DNA of 64,000 nucleotides from assembly GCA_951812925.1 (NCBI GenBank), contig OX638368.1, positions 151,080,492 through 151,144,491 on the forward strand, in the 5' to 3' direction. Origin of the DNA: Calliopum simillimum (Eukaryota; Arthropoda; Insecta; Diptera; Lauxaniidae). Below, in pieces: positions 35,601 to 45,734 of this stretch (within the stretch, counting starts at the first letter, position 1; every line of letters begins with the position of its first letter). The notes beneath the pieces are model-generated. The model saw nothing but the letters and a program-made list of their open reading frames with translations. It was not told the origin of the DNA and searched no databases. The translations under genes were made by a program, and so were the position numbers.

Positions 35601-37947
35601 ATGGAACGCAAAATCTGATGAATTTTATTTCTCAACAAAAGAACTTGAGCTAAAATCTACTTTTACAAAGCGTGAGGTTCTGTCCCAAATTTCGAAATTG
35701 TTTGATCCAGCTGGTTGGCTTGCCCCTTCTATTGTTTTAGCTAAAATCCTTATGCAACAAATATGGTTGTCGAAAATAGATTGGGACGAAGAATTAAATG
35801 CGAATTGTTTACGAATGTGGCAAAGCTTTCTCAACAATTATCCACACATTAATTCTATAAAAATTCCTCGATGGGTTAACTTTTCTCTAGATGATGCAGT
35901 AGAATTCCATGCATTTTGTGATGCATCGGAAAAAGCTTACGCTGCAACTATTTACATCCGAACTTGCAATACTTCCGGTAACGTTTTTACCACTTTATTG
36001 ACTTCGAAATCCAAAGTGGCACCTGTAAAAACATTATCTATTCCAAGGCTCGAGTTGTGCGGAGCCGTGTTGTTGGCTGAAATGGTAGACGCTATCATTC
36101 CACAACTTGATGTCAAAAACTATAGTACGTATTTTTGGACAGACTTTACTATTGTGCTTGCTTGGCTTCAAAAGCCGCCATGTCAATGGCAAACCTTTGT
36201 GGCCAATCGAGTTTCTAAAATTGTCCAAAGTGTTGGTCCGGCAAACTGGTTCCATGTGAACTCTCAAGCTAATCCAGCAGATCTTGCGAGTAGGGGAGTC
36301 GCCCCACAAGAACTTATTGGCAACGATCTTTGGTGGCATGGTCCTAATTGGCTCAGACAAGATCCAGTTCATTGGCCAAATTTCAGTGAAAACTCCAACC
36401 ATGACACGGACCTTGAGAAAAAGGGAATAAAATCAAATTTCGTCTTCTTTCAGAAATTCGATGACATCCTTGTACGTTTCTCTTCGTTTACACGAGCAAT
36501 GCGAGTAATTGCTTACATCTATAGATTCTTTCATACATGTCATCCAAAGCATCGTAGTAATTTTAAATACGATTCAGAAGAGATTAGTTCCGCAGAAATC
36601 AATAGCGTAAAAAATCGTCTTATGATCCTTAGTCAGAAAATTTCCTATCCTCTAGAATATAAAAATCTCACAGATAAGCAACCAATTAAGTCTTCCAGTA
36701 GTTTGCTTAATTTGAATCCTTTTATCGATTCAGACGGAGTTCTTCGCGTTTGTGGCAGATTAATTTCTTCACCTTCTTTGACGTATGATGAACGTCATCC
36801 AGTTATTCTCCCGTATAACAGCTCTTTTACTCGGCTCCTAATTCAATTTACGCACCAAAACTCCTTCCATGGAGGAAATCAACTCATGCTAAGATTGATT
36901 CGAATGCAATTTTGGATTCCCAAAGTTAAAAACCTTATTAAAGCAACCATTCATAATTGTAAAATTTGCATTCTCCATAGAAAAACCATCCAAACGCAAC
37001 TGATGGGATCATTGCCACCAGAAAGAACTGTTTTAACGCGTCCTTTTGCACATACTGGCCTGGATTTTGCTGGGCCTTTTGATATAAAAAATTACACAGG
37101 CAGAGCGTGCTTGATAACTAAAGGCTATGTTTGTGTTTTCGTGTGTTTCGCCACTAAGGCAATTCACCTGGAAGCAACAAGCACTCTATCCACTCCTGCG
37201 TTCCTCGCTGCCTTTAATCGTTTTATTTCAAGACGTGGGTGTCCTCTCCACTTATATTCCGACAACGGAAAAACCTTTGTTGGTGCTTCCAAAAGTTTAG
37301 AACGAGACTTTTTTCAGACTTCCAGATCTGCTTTAGTGTCTAACTTTAGTAATTTTCATTTAAATTGGCATTTTATTCCTCCAGCTGCTCCCCACATGGG
37401 GGGTTTGTGGGAAGCTGGCGTCAAAAGTTTTAAGACACATTTTAAAAAGATCGCTGGATCTTTTAAATATACTTTTGAGGAACTCTCAACGTTGCTAGCT
37501 CGAATTGAAGCGTGTCTTAATTCTAGACCTATTTCCGTAATGTCCGAAAATCCTAACGACATCGCTGCTTTGACTCCAGGACATTTTCTTGTCGGCGGTC
37601 CACTCTTAGCACCGATTGAACCCCAAATTCATGATAAGCCGATCACTATTATTCAGAGGTGGCAACGACTTACAGCGCTTCAACAGCACTTTTGCACTCG
37701 TTGGAAAACCGAGTATCTCAAAGAGCTCCATAAACGTAATAAATGGAAAAGTCCTCAAGAAAATGTCGAGGTTGATTCCATTGTTGTGATACGTGACGAA
37801 AACCTTCCCCCACAAGAATGGCGTTTAGGTCGCGTTTCAAAGGTTTACTGCGGTAAAGATAATTTGGTTCGCGTCGCCGATATTATAACTGAGCGCGGTC
37901 CAATTACGCGCCCTATAGTGAAACTGGTTCTCCTCCCAAGAAACTAG
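32695..37947 (+). CDS. BEL/Pao Gag-Pol polyprotein
   Basis: 1750 residues, no stop or frameshift. The order read from sequence is as follows. An N-terminal Gag region with a DUF1759-type segment lies at about 120-300. Three zinc knuckles start at C343, C377 and C396 (the last ending in His). A retropepsin-like DUF1758 segment has D486 in ARALIDPGSE. Reverse transcriptase has YVDD at 898-901. An A17/RNase-H-like region has D1076 in AFCDASEKAY. An integrase zinc-binding region has CKIC at 1422-1425. The integrase catalytic triad is D1457, D1523 and E1573 (GGLWEAG). A DUF5641-type C-terminus with EWRLGRV completes it. The protease reads DPG rather than the usual D-S/T-G, which I believe is also seen in other BEL elements. 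The start is the first ATG of the long frame. With near-identical LTRs, this copy may still make its proteins. Confidence 0.97.
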   Translation: MSELDNFILLTDTLVEFEAKFTEMPVAEFSTFTLDVHREELRSIWDNVKTAYSSCLREIANAAHADDDEANIESIKNRYHKCYATYVRNLGKIGEFVQQLTAAATSPVEVRHLENSSSNFRLPPCDMDIFNGDYLSWPSFRDMFTAIYMNNSRLSLVEKLFHLNQKTRGEARDIVKKAPLTNDGFLLAWKNLQDRFENKRILVNSQLRILFNLSPVTSESGTSLKKLQRDIQSCISALELYKINIANWGPIFVFLCSSRLPDATLALWEQSLQNKTAIPSWEDLDSFLTSRYQTLETVSDIKCIINSKPTIPQKQNTSNPSSSIRGSVKKVSTYHANTMIPTCKICSKEQHTIRNCPQFLKMTTNERMVSIKKFGLCLNCFARAHSVKDCKSVHNCFKCNKRHNTLLHHETVEPNSTSLNPISHPNKPNSSAHRSHAVQIQSTESVNVSDTVQTCFASSSKSVLLGTAIVHVCNLGMTYSARALIDPGSEATFVSEKLFKLLKLPSRSIQAQVSGLNNAISAKTQKMCTFVLRSPVNAAIQIETSALVLPHLTGNLPTRNVDSAIIKNLPNIKLADIDFYRSSHIDLLIGGDLLPIIMLDGIKREVCGSLIAQETIFGWILTGPIMNTISSSATYVSYFNEISLNDDISRFWEVEDLPQKRPITPSERFCEELFVKTTTRDQNGRYVVSLTFKEGYPENLKIGHSRAIANAQFIRNEIRLCKNPEFKVQYDNVIREYIDLNHVKPISPPLYSHFPNNYYLPHHAVVKPDRTTTKIRVVFNASSPSSNGVSLNDILHIGPVLQSDLTLLILKWRFYRFVFNSDIEKMYRQILVDPGHSPFQRLLFRDSPQENIRDYELLTVTFGVNCAPYLAIRTLLQLAEDVRESYPLASDILLNSMYVDDALAGSHDVSTAIKARDELIAALGSAGFSLRKWTANSTDILKGLPREHLLNEDFLQLDNCSNAKTLGIRWNAKSDEFYFSTKELELKSTFTKREVLSQISKLFDPAGWLAPSIVLAKILMQQIWLSKIDWDEELNANCLRMWQSFLNNYPHINSIKIPRWVNFSLDDAVEFHAFCDASEKAYAATIYIRTCNTSGNVFTTLLTSKSKVAPVKTLSIPRLELCGAVLLAEMVDAIIPQLDVKNYSTYFWTDFTIVLAWLQKPPCQWQTFVANRVSKIVQSVGPANWFHVNSQANPADLASRGVAPQELIGNDLWWHGPNWLRQDPVHWPNFSENSNHDTDLEKKGIKSNFVFFQKFDDILVRFSSFTRAMRVIAYIYRFFHTCHPKHRSNFKYDSEEISSAEINSVKNRLMILSQKISYPLEYKNLTDKQPIKSSSSLLNLNPFIDSDGVLRVCGRLISSPSLTYDERHPVILPYNSSFTRLLIQFTHQNSFHGGNQLMLRLIRMQFWIPKVKNLIKATIHNCKICILHRKTIQTQLMGSLPPERTVLTRPFAHTGLDFAGPFDIKNYTGRACLITKGYVCVFVCFATKAIHLEATSTLSTPAFLAAFNRFISRRGCPLHLYSDNGKTFVGASKSLERDFFQTSRSALVSNFSNFHLNWHFIPPAAPHMGGLWEAGVKSFKTHFKKIAGSFKYTFEELSTLLARIEACLNSRPISVMSENPNDIAALTPGHFLVGGPLLAPIEPQIHDKPITIIQRWQRLTALQQHFCTRWKTEYLKELHKRNKWKSPQENVEVDSIVVIRDENLPPQEWRLGRVSKVYCGKDNLVRVADIITERGPITRPIVKLVLLPRN

Positions 37948-37970
37948 TTTACTTTACCTCATTCGAAACC

Positions 37971-38826
37971 ATGCAAAATCTTACTTTTCAACTACTTTTC
38001 AGTTCCTTCAACATGCCACGAATTGTTCAAAATAAGTCCACTCCACGCAGCTCAGTTCAGGACCGTCTTTCTACATGGCGGAACCAAACTAAAGCCAAAG
38101 AAAGATTTCAGTGTCGTCTCTGTCGACAATATCACGCCCTCCGAGCGTGTCCCAAATTTCGTAGCATGAACACGGAACAGAGAATGCGTGCAGTATTAAT
38201 CCATAAATACTGTTCAAACTGCTTGGCACATCAGCACTCAGGAAATTCCTGTCGTAGCAAACTTGGCTGCTACTATTGTAAGCAAAACCACCACACAATG
38301 CTACATATGAATGAGCGCGTGCAACCCAATGACGAGATTATTCCAACCAGTTCAAGGCCAGCTCGACTAACTACTGTAGCCTCCATAATTTCGCAACACG
38401 TTGTAGCTATATTTCCTACAATATTGCTAAGAATCCAAATTGGTGTTCAGCTATATAATGCAAGAGCACTTTTAGATCCTTGTGTAGCAAATAGTCGCAT
38501 TTCAGCTAATCTGGTAGAAAACTTGCGCGTACCTGTCACGAAAATGGGTGATGAAAAAATGTGTTCTTTAATTATTCGATCTCATCTTCAATCGAATTTC
38601 ACTGAAGACACCATCTAAATCGTTGAATGCTAGTGTCAAAGAAAATTTTTCAAATATGATACTAGCGGATCCAAATTTTGATAGATGCGCCGCCATATCC
38701 TTGGTATTAGGTGCAGACTTATATCAAAAAATAATTCGGCCTGGAGTCATTCCAAGTTCAGGTGGTCTTCCAGTTGCTCAGAATACCATATTTGGTTGGA
38801 TCTTATCCGGATCCTGCTCAGTATAG
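37971..38826 (+). pseudogene. second zinc-knuckle/protease-like frame in env position (broken)
   Basis: Starts 23 bases after the Gag-Pol stop. A better initiation site is the ATG at 38013 (A at -3), just after a splice-acceptor-like ACTACTTTTCAG ending at 38002. It encodes two or three zinc knuckles (CRLCRQYHALRAC, CSNCLAHQHSGNSC, CYYCKQNHHTMLH) spaced as in the element's own Gag, then a DUF1758-like segment in which the active-site DPGSE becomes DPCVA. The frame stops at 38618. The same homology continues in another frame (LADPNFD..., ending FGWILSGSCSV) to 38826, so one small indel separates the halves. It is only distantly similar to this element's Gag-Pro by eye, so it is not a recent duplication. 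It may be an accessory RNA-binding protein or an old domain capture. Confidence 0.8.
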
Positions 38827-39101
38827 TAATTAACTTCTTGCCCAAATAAAAATAAAATCCAATTAAATGAATTTAAATACACGCAATAAAAAAAAAAAAA
38901 AAAAATTTAATCTCTCAAGAATTAATAAAAAAGAAATATGCAAACGTAATACATATTATTTATCGTTTTTATAATAAGTTCCATATTTTTTAAGAAAAAA
39001 AAAAAATCTAATAATTAAATATTGAAATCACATAAATATCTGTATATCTAGATTTTTTTGAATTTTTAATTATATATAGAACTTAATTGCAGACATACTG
39101 C
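38827..39101 (+). other. 3' untranslated part of the BEL element
   Basis: A-rich, with an A-run at about 38888-38906 and no readable domain. Confidence 0.6.
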
Positions 39102-39115
39102 AAGGCGGGCGGCGA
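39102..39115 (+). promoter_or_regulatory. candidate polypurine tract
   Basis: AAGGCGGGCGGCGA directly before the 3' LTR is the purine-rich stretch at the expected place, interrupted by two C. It would prime plus-strand synthesis. Confidence 0.5.
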
Positions 39116-39522
39116 TGTTCATGCCAGATGGTTACACTAATCTGTTAATTAGCATTAAGCCAAACGTCAAGATACGGCAATCTTTTTATCCGTTTTTAAG
39201 CCGTACATATTACAATGTTGGCAATTATTTTTCCTAAAAATAAAAAATAAGCCTTTTGATCTAAACCTCAAAATTGACCTTAGTCACTTTGCGGCATAGA
39301 TTCAAGGCGTTAAGTTCTACATAATCAACGTAAGTCACAAACTAATAAAGTGAAATATATTCCATATCCTAAATCGCTTCTTTTATTTCCAACATATAAA
39401 ATCTCAATTTCTTCCGAGTTTGAGATTTTATTTCATTTCAGCTTTGATTGAGAAACTAACTTTACTTCCATTTCCATCGGCCTCTTCATCCACTGGATTT
39501 CTCCTAGTTACCAAAGTTCACA
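39116..39522 (+). repeat. 3' LTR of the BEL/Pao element
   Basis: 407 bases matching the 5' LTR apart from position 39144. Its AATAAA is at 39344-39349. The target duplication TATGA follows at 39523-39527. Confidence 0.95.
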
Positions 39523-39527
39523 TATGA

Positions 39528-40550
39528 TAACCTGTTAAATGGTAATTTTTAGTCAATAATTTTAAATGCTTTTTTGATCCAAAATATATGATATGATATA
39601 ATACCCAGAATAAGCAAGAGTATAGTTCTTCAAGAACTACGCAATGACTTCTCACCATTTATTGCAACATTACTGTGTCGGGCAGCTTCTTTTCATGAAT
39701 ATTTCATTCTATTATCTACATATCTACATTCGAAGTTTTTTCTACATTTCAAATCAATGTAAAATAGTCAACTATCCATGACTCTTACCAAATTTGATTC
39801 GAGATACACGCTAGCACTTCAACCAACTCTAAGCCAACTATTTTGCTTCAACAATTCTTCAAAGGCGCATTGACCGAGTTTTAAATTTATTACCTGCTAA
39901 TGTTCAATCGCATTTGCGCTCATTTCTACCCTCTTTCGCATGCAATTGCATTCAATATTATGGTGATGGTATGAAAAAGAAGCGGCTTCTTCAAGTTTTT
40001 TACTTTAAAACAGATCGTTGATGGCGCAAAAAAAAAACTTGTAGGCACGTTTTTAATTAAGTAATTTGCCCTGGGTACTCCAGGTTGAGAGAACGAGTCC
40101 TGTATTATCCCTTACACTATGTACAAATGAGCAATTGATCTTTTGTATAGTTTTTGTTACTGAGCTTTGTTTGCTTAAAGAAATTGTTGTTGTTCTTAAG
40201 AATTGAAAACTTTAATGTCTTGTTGCTGCTGCCAACATTTGATTGAATTTTTTTTTTTTTTTTTTGTAATTCACTTTGTTCTGTCTTGACAGCATTATAA
40301 ATTAAGCCATTTTCTTGTAGTATTTGGACTTTGAATTGTAGAAAGAAAGAAAAGAAACGAAAAAAATAGATTTGTTTTAATGAAATCCTTTCAATAAGAG
40401 ACAATTTTCTACCATTTCGAAAATTTCAATAAGTTGAAGTTATTTAATCAGAAGCTGATGCAAAAACAAAAACTAAATTCCAGACAGGATAAATAATTTT
40501 GTTGAAAATCGCAATCAACTAACAAATTGCTATCGTCTTTTCCTTTTTAG
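39528..40550. other. flank or intron before the plus-strand gene exon
   Basis: AT-rich sequence ending in a good splice acceptor (CGTCTTTTCCTTTTTAG). No other feature recognised. Confidence 0.5.
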
Positions 40551-41327
40551 CATGAAATCAACGAAGTTTTTGAATTACATAAAGCACGCCAAAGAATCCA
40601 ACAACAACAACACGAAGATCATGTTGATGAATTGACGCGATCCACAGAATCAGATAGCGGCTTTGACAGCGCCAGCGGTCATGCCAACAAATTGCCAAAA
40701 CGAGCAGCAACAACAGCTAACAAAGTGACAGAAATTAGTGCTGTCAACAGTACAAACGACATAAATGGACACGCAGTAGCGATTGAAATACCATACAGCA
40801 GCAGCAACAATATGCGATTAGATGTTGCAGCTGCAAAGGCAGCGGCAGCAACAACCTCAGAAAATGATGATGAACAAACAACACCGACAACAACAAATTT
40901 ACATGCGCTGCCGCCACCACCATTGAGTCCAACAACACCACCAACAGCAGCAACAACAACAACAACGACCAGTGAGAGTAACAACCACAACACCAATGCA
41001 TCATCAACATTAAAGCGACTGCGCAAACAATTGCAAGCAAAAGCTGATGCTGCTGTTGCCGTCGCCAGCAGTTGTTCATCCGCTGCAGCTGCTGATGAGG
41101 TTAATGTTTGGGCAAACAAATTCCTACGAGATTTGGACAACTTAATGGGATCAGATAATCAGTTGTCAGCGTCAGCCTCAACGTCATCCTCAACAGCAAC
41201 ATCACCCATGTTGTTGTCTGCTGCAGCAACAGCAGCTATCAATAGTCGTTGTAATGGAAAGAGTGGTGAACAGCGTGATCAGCAATCTGGAACAAATGGG
41301 CTGGTAGTATTAAGACCAGAGAAACAT
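40551..41327 (+). CDS. unidentified large protein, visible exon 1
   Basis: An internal exon of 777 bases, 259 codons, phase 0 at both ends: acceptor TTTCCTTTTTAG before 40551 and donor CAT/GTAAGT after 41327. The protein starts HEINEVFELHKARQRIQQQQ, a charged, possibly helical or coiled-coil segment. STESDSGFDSASG follows, then low-complexity Thr/Ala/Ser/Pro stretches, a Lys/Arg segment (LKRLRKQLQAKAD) and the conserved-looking VNVWANKFLRDLDNLMGSDN. I recognise no named domain. The high coding bias and exact splice sites make the exon itself secure. Upstream exons must exist but were not found in the window. It could be a cytoskeletal scaffold or regulator, but the sequence does not show it. 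Confidence 0.8.
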
Positions 41328-44301
41328 GTAAGTTTACTTAATCACTTTCATTAATAAAAATATGTTATTATTGTTATTGTGCAAAATAATTGGTATCTCT
41401 GGCCTCTAGGTTTCTTTTATGGGGAAGAATACTGATCGAAATGCTATTGGCCATATTTTGAGAATCGTAAGAGATTAATCGCACTTTCACTATTATTCGA
41501 AGATTTAATGGAAAAGTTTAAACTTGAGTCATGAATGTTGAGCTTTTTGACCTTCGACGTATTACCTTATCAGTATTTTTAATATTGCTGCCGCTAAACA
41601 TTTTGTTTCAAAGGATTTCAACATAATTTAATGTTTTTAACCAATTTTATTAATTTCTAACGAAATCCCAGCCAATTTATAGTATTTCATTACTTTTGCC
41701 CTTATATAGAATTCCACAAACGACATATTTAGTACATTTTTTTAATTTTTTCTACTAAAATGTCGTAAAAAGTCCTGAAACGCGTAGAAAACACGAAAAA
41801 AACAAATTTTTTTTTTTTGAATTTTTGGTTCTGACAAACAAGAGTGGAGCCTTGGGTGTAACTAAAATGTTGCAAAAAGTCATGAAACGCAAAGAAAACG
41901 CGGAAAAACGAAGAATTTTTTTTTTTTAAAATGTGACTTATTTGAATATTCAGTGGAGATAGGACAGTAGCGCTCTTGAAAAAATTACAGTTTGGAGATA
42001 GGATTTTTCTTAATTATCGAATATTTTGGTATTTGAGTGGTATTTTAACATGACACAGTTTTCCACACGGTAAAGAAGCCCGCAATGATGCCATAACTGC
42101 AAAAATCTCAAAATCGCAAAAAGTGGAGATAGGACTATAGCGCTCTAAGGTATCGATATACTATTACTATAAATATTAATATTCTGCAATGAAGCGAACA
42201 AAATAAATCAGTGGTATTTTACAATTCTATTGCTACATTTTTACACTTTTATATCATACTACACAAACCATTACAATGTGACATGCCAATTTATTTTATG
42301 CACGAATGACTTAAGTTATTTTGGCAGGCTTTTGAATTCATTATCCATAAAATTGACACCAATTGAAATTTCTTTGACTTGGTAGTTTAGGAATAAGTTG
42401 TAAATGAAATATCCGCAACTTATATTATGCATTACACCATTGCCAATACAACATTTCTAAATAAAGCAAATACAACTTGCATATCGAAAATTATAAATAT
42501 CCTGAAAAAGGAAAAAACAGAAAACAACAATCACAATATGAAGAACATGCCAGCTACATACATACGATGCTGTCAAACATTTAAAATGTTTTATCCTTTT
42601 TCTCTTATGTACATTGTCATTGTTATTTCTTATATCCGAGCGATTTGATTTCACTTCCAATGCTTCTGATAGCTTGGTCTCCCTTGGAACCGAAACAAGT
42701 GTGGTAGTCAAATGCATAGAAAAACTTTAGCACAACTACAAGTTGAACCAAATTCTCGCAATTTTGCGGATCGATTTATGAAATTGATCATGAAATTACC
42801 ATAAATATAAAATTCATACTCATACGCTTAAGACTTTGGCTCTGGCATTGCTGAATAGCTAGGAGCTGTTGTTACTGCTGATTTCTCGGTTGACTGGTTA
42901 CCTTGCTACGTGCATTCCATGAAAGAACATTGCTAAGCAACGCGACATCAGCGACTTTATGAACGCGATAGCTCTCAAGTTGCCATGCTCTGGGGTCTGG
43001 CGAGGTTAGTTGTCCTCAACTTTGTTGTCGTCGTAGTCGATATCGCGTTGTCATTGGAATCATTGTCGTCATCTGCATCATTGGCGAACGTGAGACCAAA
43101 CATATGTTAACACATGTGTTCACCCGATATGTCCCAACTATGCAAAGCAAAAGTATGTTCGATTGCTGCTTTTTTCTACCTCTTTTGCTTGGATATGTGC
43201 GCCATGCTTAAGCTAGGGGGTTCACGATACGAGTGATCTGTGTTGTGTGATAAGTTCTGCATTATGGGTAATAGGGTAATCAATGTTGTTTGCTTTGCAA
43301 AAGAAAAGCGCTATGACACTAAGCACACTATACGCTGCAGAACTTAAGGAATGCTTAAACATTTTTAGAATTCTTGGCTGAACTTGGTTAAATATGAATA
43401 TTCAAAGAGTGGATATTCTTAGTTTTTGCTTATAATAAAATTGGAATATTCGTAGCATTTTTTTAAAACAAATACCTTATGCCGGTAATTTCACCAAGGA
43501 TTAGTTTTTGAAAGAATCATAGCAAATTATAAGGGCCCTGCTCTTCTTTATTTTGACAGCTTTATATTTCAGTTTTAAAAGTAGTCTCCAACGCCAAATA
43601 ATTGTAAAATTATTTTGCTTCTTCATATCTGTATTAATTGCTGTTTCGAAACATTCTCTAGTTTTGGTAAACTACTCATCTATTTATGATGAGAAAAATT
43701 AATGTGCTTTGCACTTTTCTAATGATAACAGTTTCTTAAATATCTCTGCTTTAGACATTAAGATGGACCATTTTGAAGGAAATTTTCCCGGTCTGGCTCA
43801 GCAAAAATCGTAAAATTTGGATAATTTAAAGAAACTTTGCCGAAGAAAGCATATATTTTCATAGCAGCTTATACCCTATATTTACAAAGAAAATTTGTCC
43901 TTATACATTTTATTAAGATTATGAAAATAAAGATTTTTCTAATTAACAATTCTAAGTGCATTTTTTTACCAGAATAATCTTTATTAATGCACGAACAATA
44001 AAGTTTGAAAAGTCCATTGCGAAATTGGATTTACATAAAAAGTTATTCAAGGTCAAAGGTTGCAAAATCATCAGAATACTTAATTTGGACCTATTTACTC
44101 TTCGATCATTAAAAACTCTTCTTTAACTCTGAAGATACGAATATGCCAACTCTTCAGCAGCATATTAAAAACATGGATTTATCCTCACGACTGGAAGTAT
44201 GCCATTTAATGTCACACTCCTAGCCATGCTACAGGATACAGGCCTTTATAATTACTGCCAAAAATATTTGATAAAATATTTGCTATAAGTTTTGCTCAAT
44301 A
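41328..44301. other. large intron, first part
   Basis: AT-rich. Two ~110-base direct copies (AAAATGTCGTAAAAAGTC.. and AAAATGTTGCAAAAAGTC..) lie at about 41758-41930, and GTGGAGATAGGAC...AGCGCTCT occurs twice near 41952 and 42123. The GC-richer 42860-43110 has an open stretch on both strands but no convincing splice sites. Confidence 0.45.
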
Positions 44302-44928
44302 TATCGACGGCTTATATTCAATACCCTCTATCTACAAAAACACAAGTTTTCAGGAGAGCGAAAATACTGTTTTATTCGCTATTTCTTATAGTGTTAATCA
44401 AACGAAGTACTACGATATTAATTAAAAAGAGCCACTAGATCCTTCAAATAAAAAAATTTAAAAAAGCCTTAGTCATTCGCCTTATAATAGCAGATAGAGG
44501 ATATTGCAATTCAAATATCATATAAAATGCGTGTTCAAACAAGCAGATAGAGCCTATTGCACAATAATAAAAACCAATTTTTTTATGAATTATTTATTAA
44601 TTGATGGTTTTTTAGCAAAAGAAAACTCAAAATAGGTTAGGCGCCTGGCGGACTTGAGAATGCAAATAAGCCGAAACCTGAGCTCAGATTATTATAGGTC
44701 CTTATTTTTCATAGCCGTTTATTTTGAACTTTGATCTGCTTATTATGAATCTAAACTTGGTTTTTTTTCTATCATGTAAGGATCCTGAGTTATCCTTGCT
44801 TATAGCTTGCTATATAGCTCTAAGAAAGCCTCAAAACAGTGATTTTTGGACTTCTAAGAAAAGATAATTCAGAATTTTTACATGATAGAAAAAATCCTAG
44901 TTTAGATGCGTAATAAGGAAATCCCAGT

Positions 44929-45249
44929 TAGTGATGAGCAAAATTAGTCTTGGTCTTCATTCTCGGTTTTGGTATCGGTATTAGACCAAGACGCTGATAT
45001 CATTGCTAGTCCAAGACTTCTGTGGTCTTTTCCTTGCTCAGGATTATCATCAAGACCAAGACTGCTTTTTAGTCTTTCGAATTTATAGTTAATAGGTGTG
45101 TCACACCCGTTTTAAGCATAAAATCATATCTCAATTCGAAATTTGGCATCTTTGAGATCAAACTTAATGACCAAGACACAATATGCAAAAACAAGACCAA
45201 GACCAAGACTGTTATGATCTTGGTCTTGGTCTTAGTTTGCCCACCACTA
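44929..45249. mobile_element. 321-bp hAT-like MITE with exact 8-bp target duplication
   Basis: Left end TAGTGATGAGCAAAATTAG and right end (inverted) TAGTGGTGGGCAAACTAAG are of the hAT type. ATCCCAGT stands exactly outside both ends (44921-44928 and 45250-45257), the 8-bp duplication typical of hAT insertion. The inside is full of GTCTTGG/CCAAGAC repeats. It is nested in the larger TIR element. Confidence 0.88.
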
Positions 45250-45470
45250 ATCCCAGTCCACCATAAACTGCTATAAAAAACTAAGGCGCAAGACTATGGT
45301 AGGCCTGGGCGGGGAGTAGGGACTAAAGACCCTTGCTTCTGGGTACATCTACTTTCTAGTAACTTGGGGTACTTTTTATAAAAATCTGAGCCCAAATTTC
45401 AGTTCTCATGTTTCGCATTCAAAAGTCCGTCTGGATACCGCTCTAATACCCAGTTTCTTTTGACTCGTAT

Positions 45471-45734
45471 ATACAATTGAGGAGTGGCCGTACCAAAGGG
45501 CCTAAGTACCATTTCGAGGCAAAAGTAATCTCATACATACTATGTGCCATAATAATCAGTTATTTGACTGGTATAATTTTTTAACATAATGCCATCAATT
45601 CCACGCCATCGAGTCAATTTTTCGTGAAAACAGAAAACAATTATTATCAAAATGTCACCCGATTCATATTATGACACAACTTTTGCCTCGAAATTGTACC
45701 TAGGCCCTTTGGTGCGAACACTCCTTAATTGTAT
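45471..45734. mobile_element. 264-bp inverted-repeat element
   Basis: Arms of about 65 bases: 45471-45535, with ATACAATTGAGGAGTG, ACCAAAGGGCCTA and TTTCGAGGCAAAAGT, is inverted at 45668-45734. The centre is AT-rich. No target duplication was fixed. It is nested in 44302-46211. Confidence 0.7.

Larger units (their letters stand above)
29471..39522 (+). mobile_element. full-length BEL/Pao LTR retrotransposon
   Basis: A complete 10,052-bp provirus-like insertion. It has 407-bp LTRs beginning TG and ending CA, flanked by an exact 5-bp target duplication TATGA (29466-29470 and 39523-39527). Between them are a primer-binding-site candidate, a 2.8-kb leader containing a MITE, one intact Gag-Pol frame (32695-37947), a second frame in the env position (37971-38826) and a purine-rich tract before the 3' LTR. 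The LTRs differ only at 29499 (C) against 39144 (G), so insertion was recent. The Gag (DUF1759-type), protease (DUF1758-type), RT, A17-type region and integrase order is that of BEL/Pao elements. It lies between natalisin and the first visible exon of the plus-strand gene, perhaps in an intron of the latter. Confidence 0.95.

Noticed and set aside
40679..41140. Minus-strand Val/Ala-rich frames
   Set aside because: Antisense of the plus-strand exon at 40551-41327.
42860..43110. Possible extra exon of the plus-strand gene (GC-richer, open, with a donor-like GGCGAAC/GTGAGA)
   Set aside because: No acceptable acceptor with a pyrimidine tract upstream and no recognisable protein sequence.
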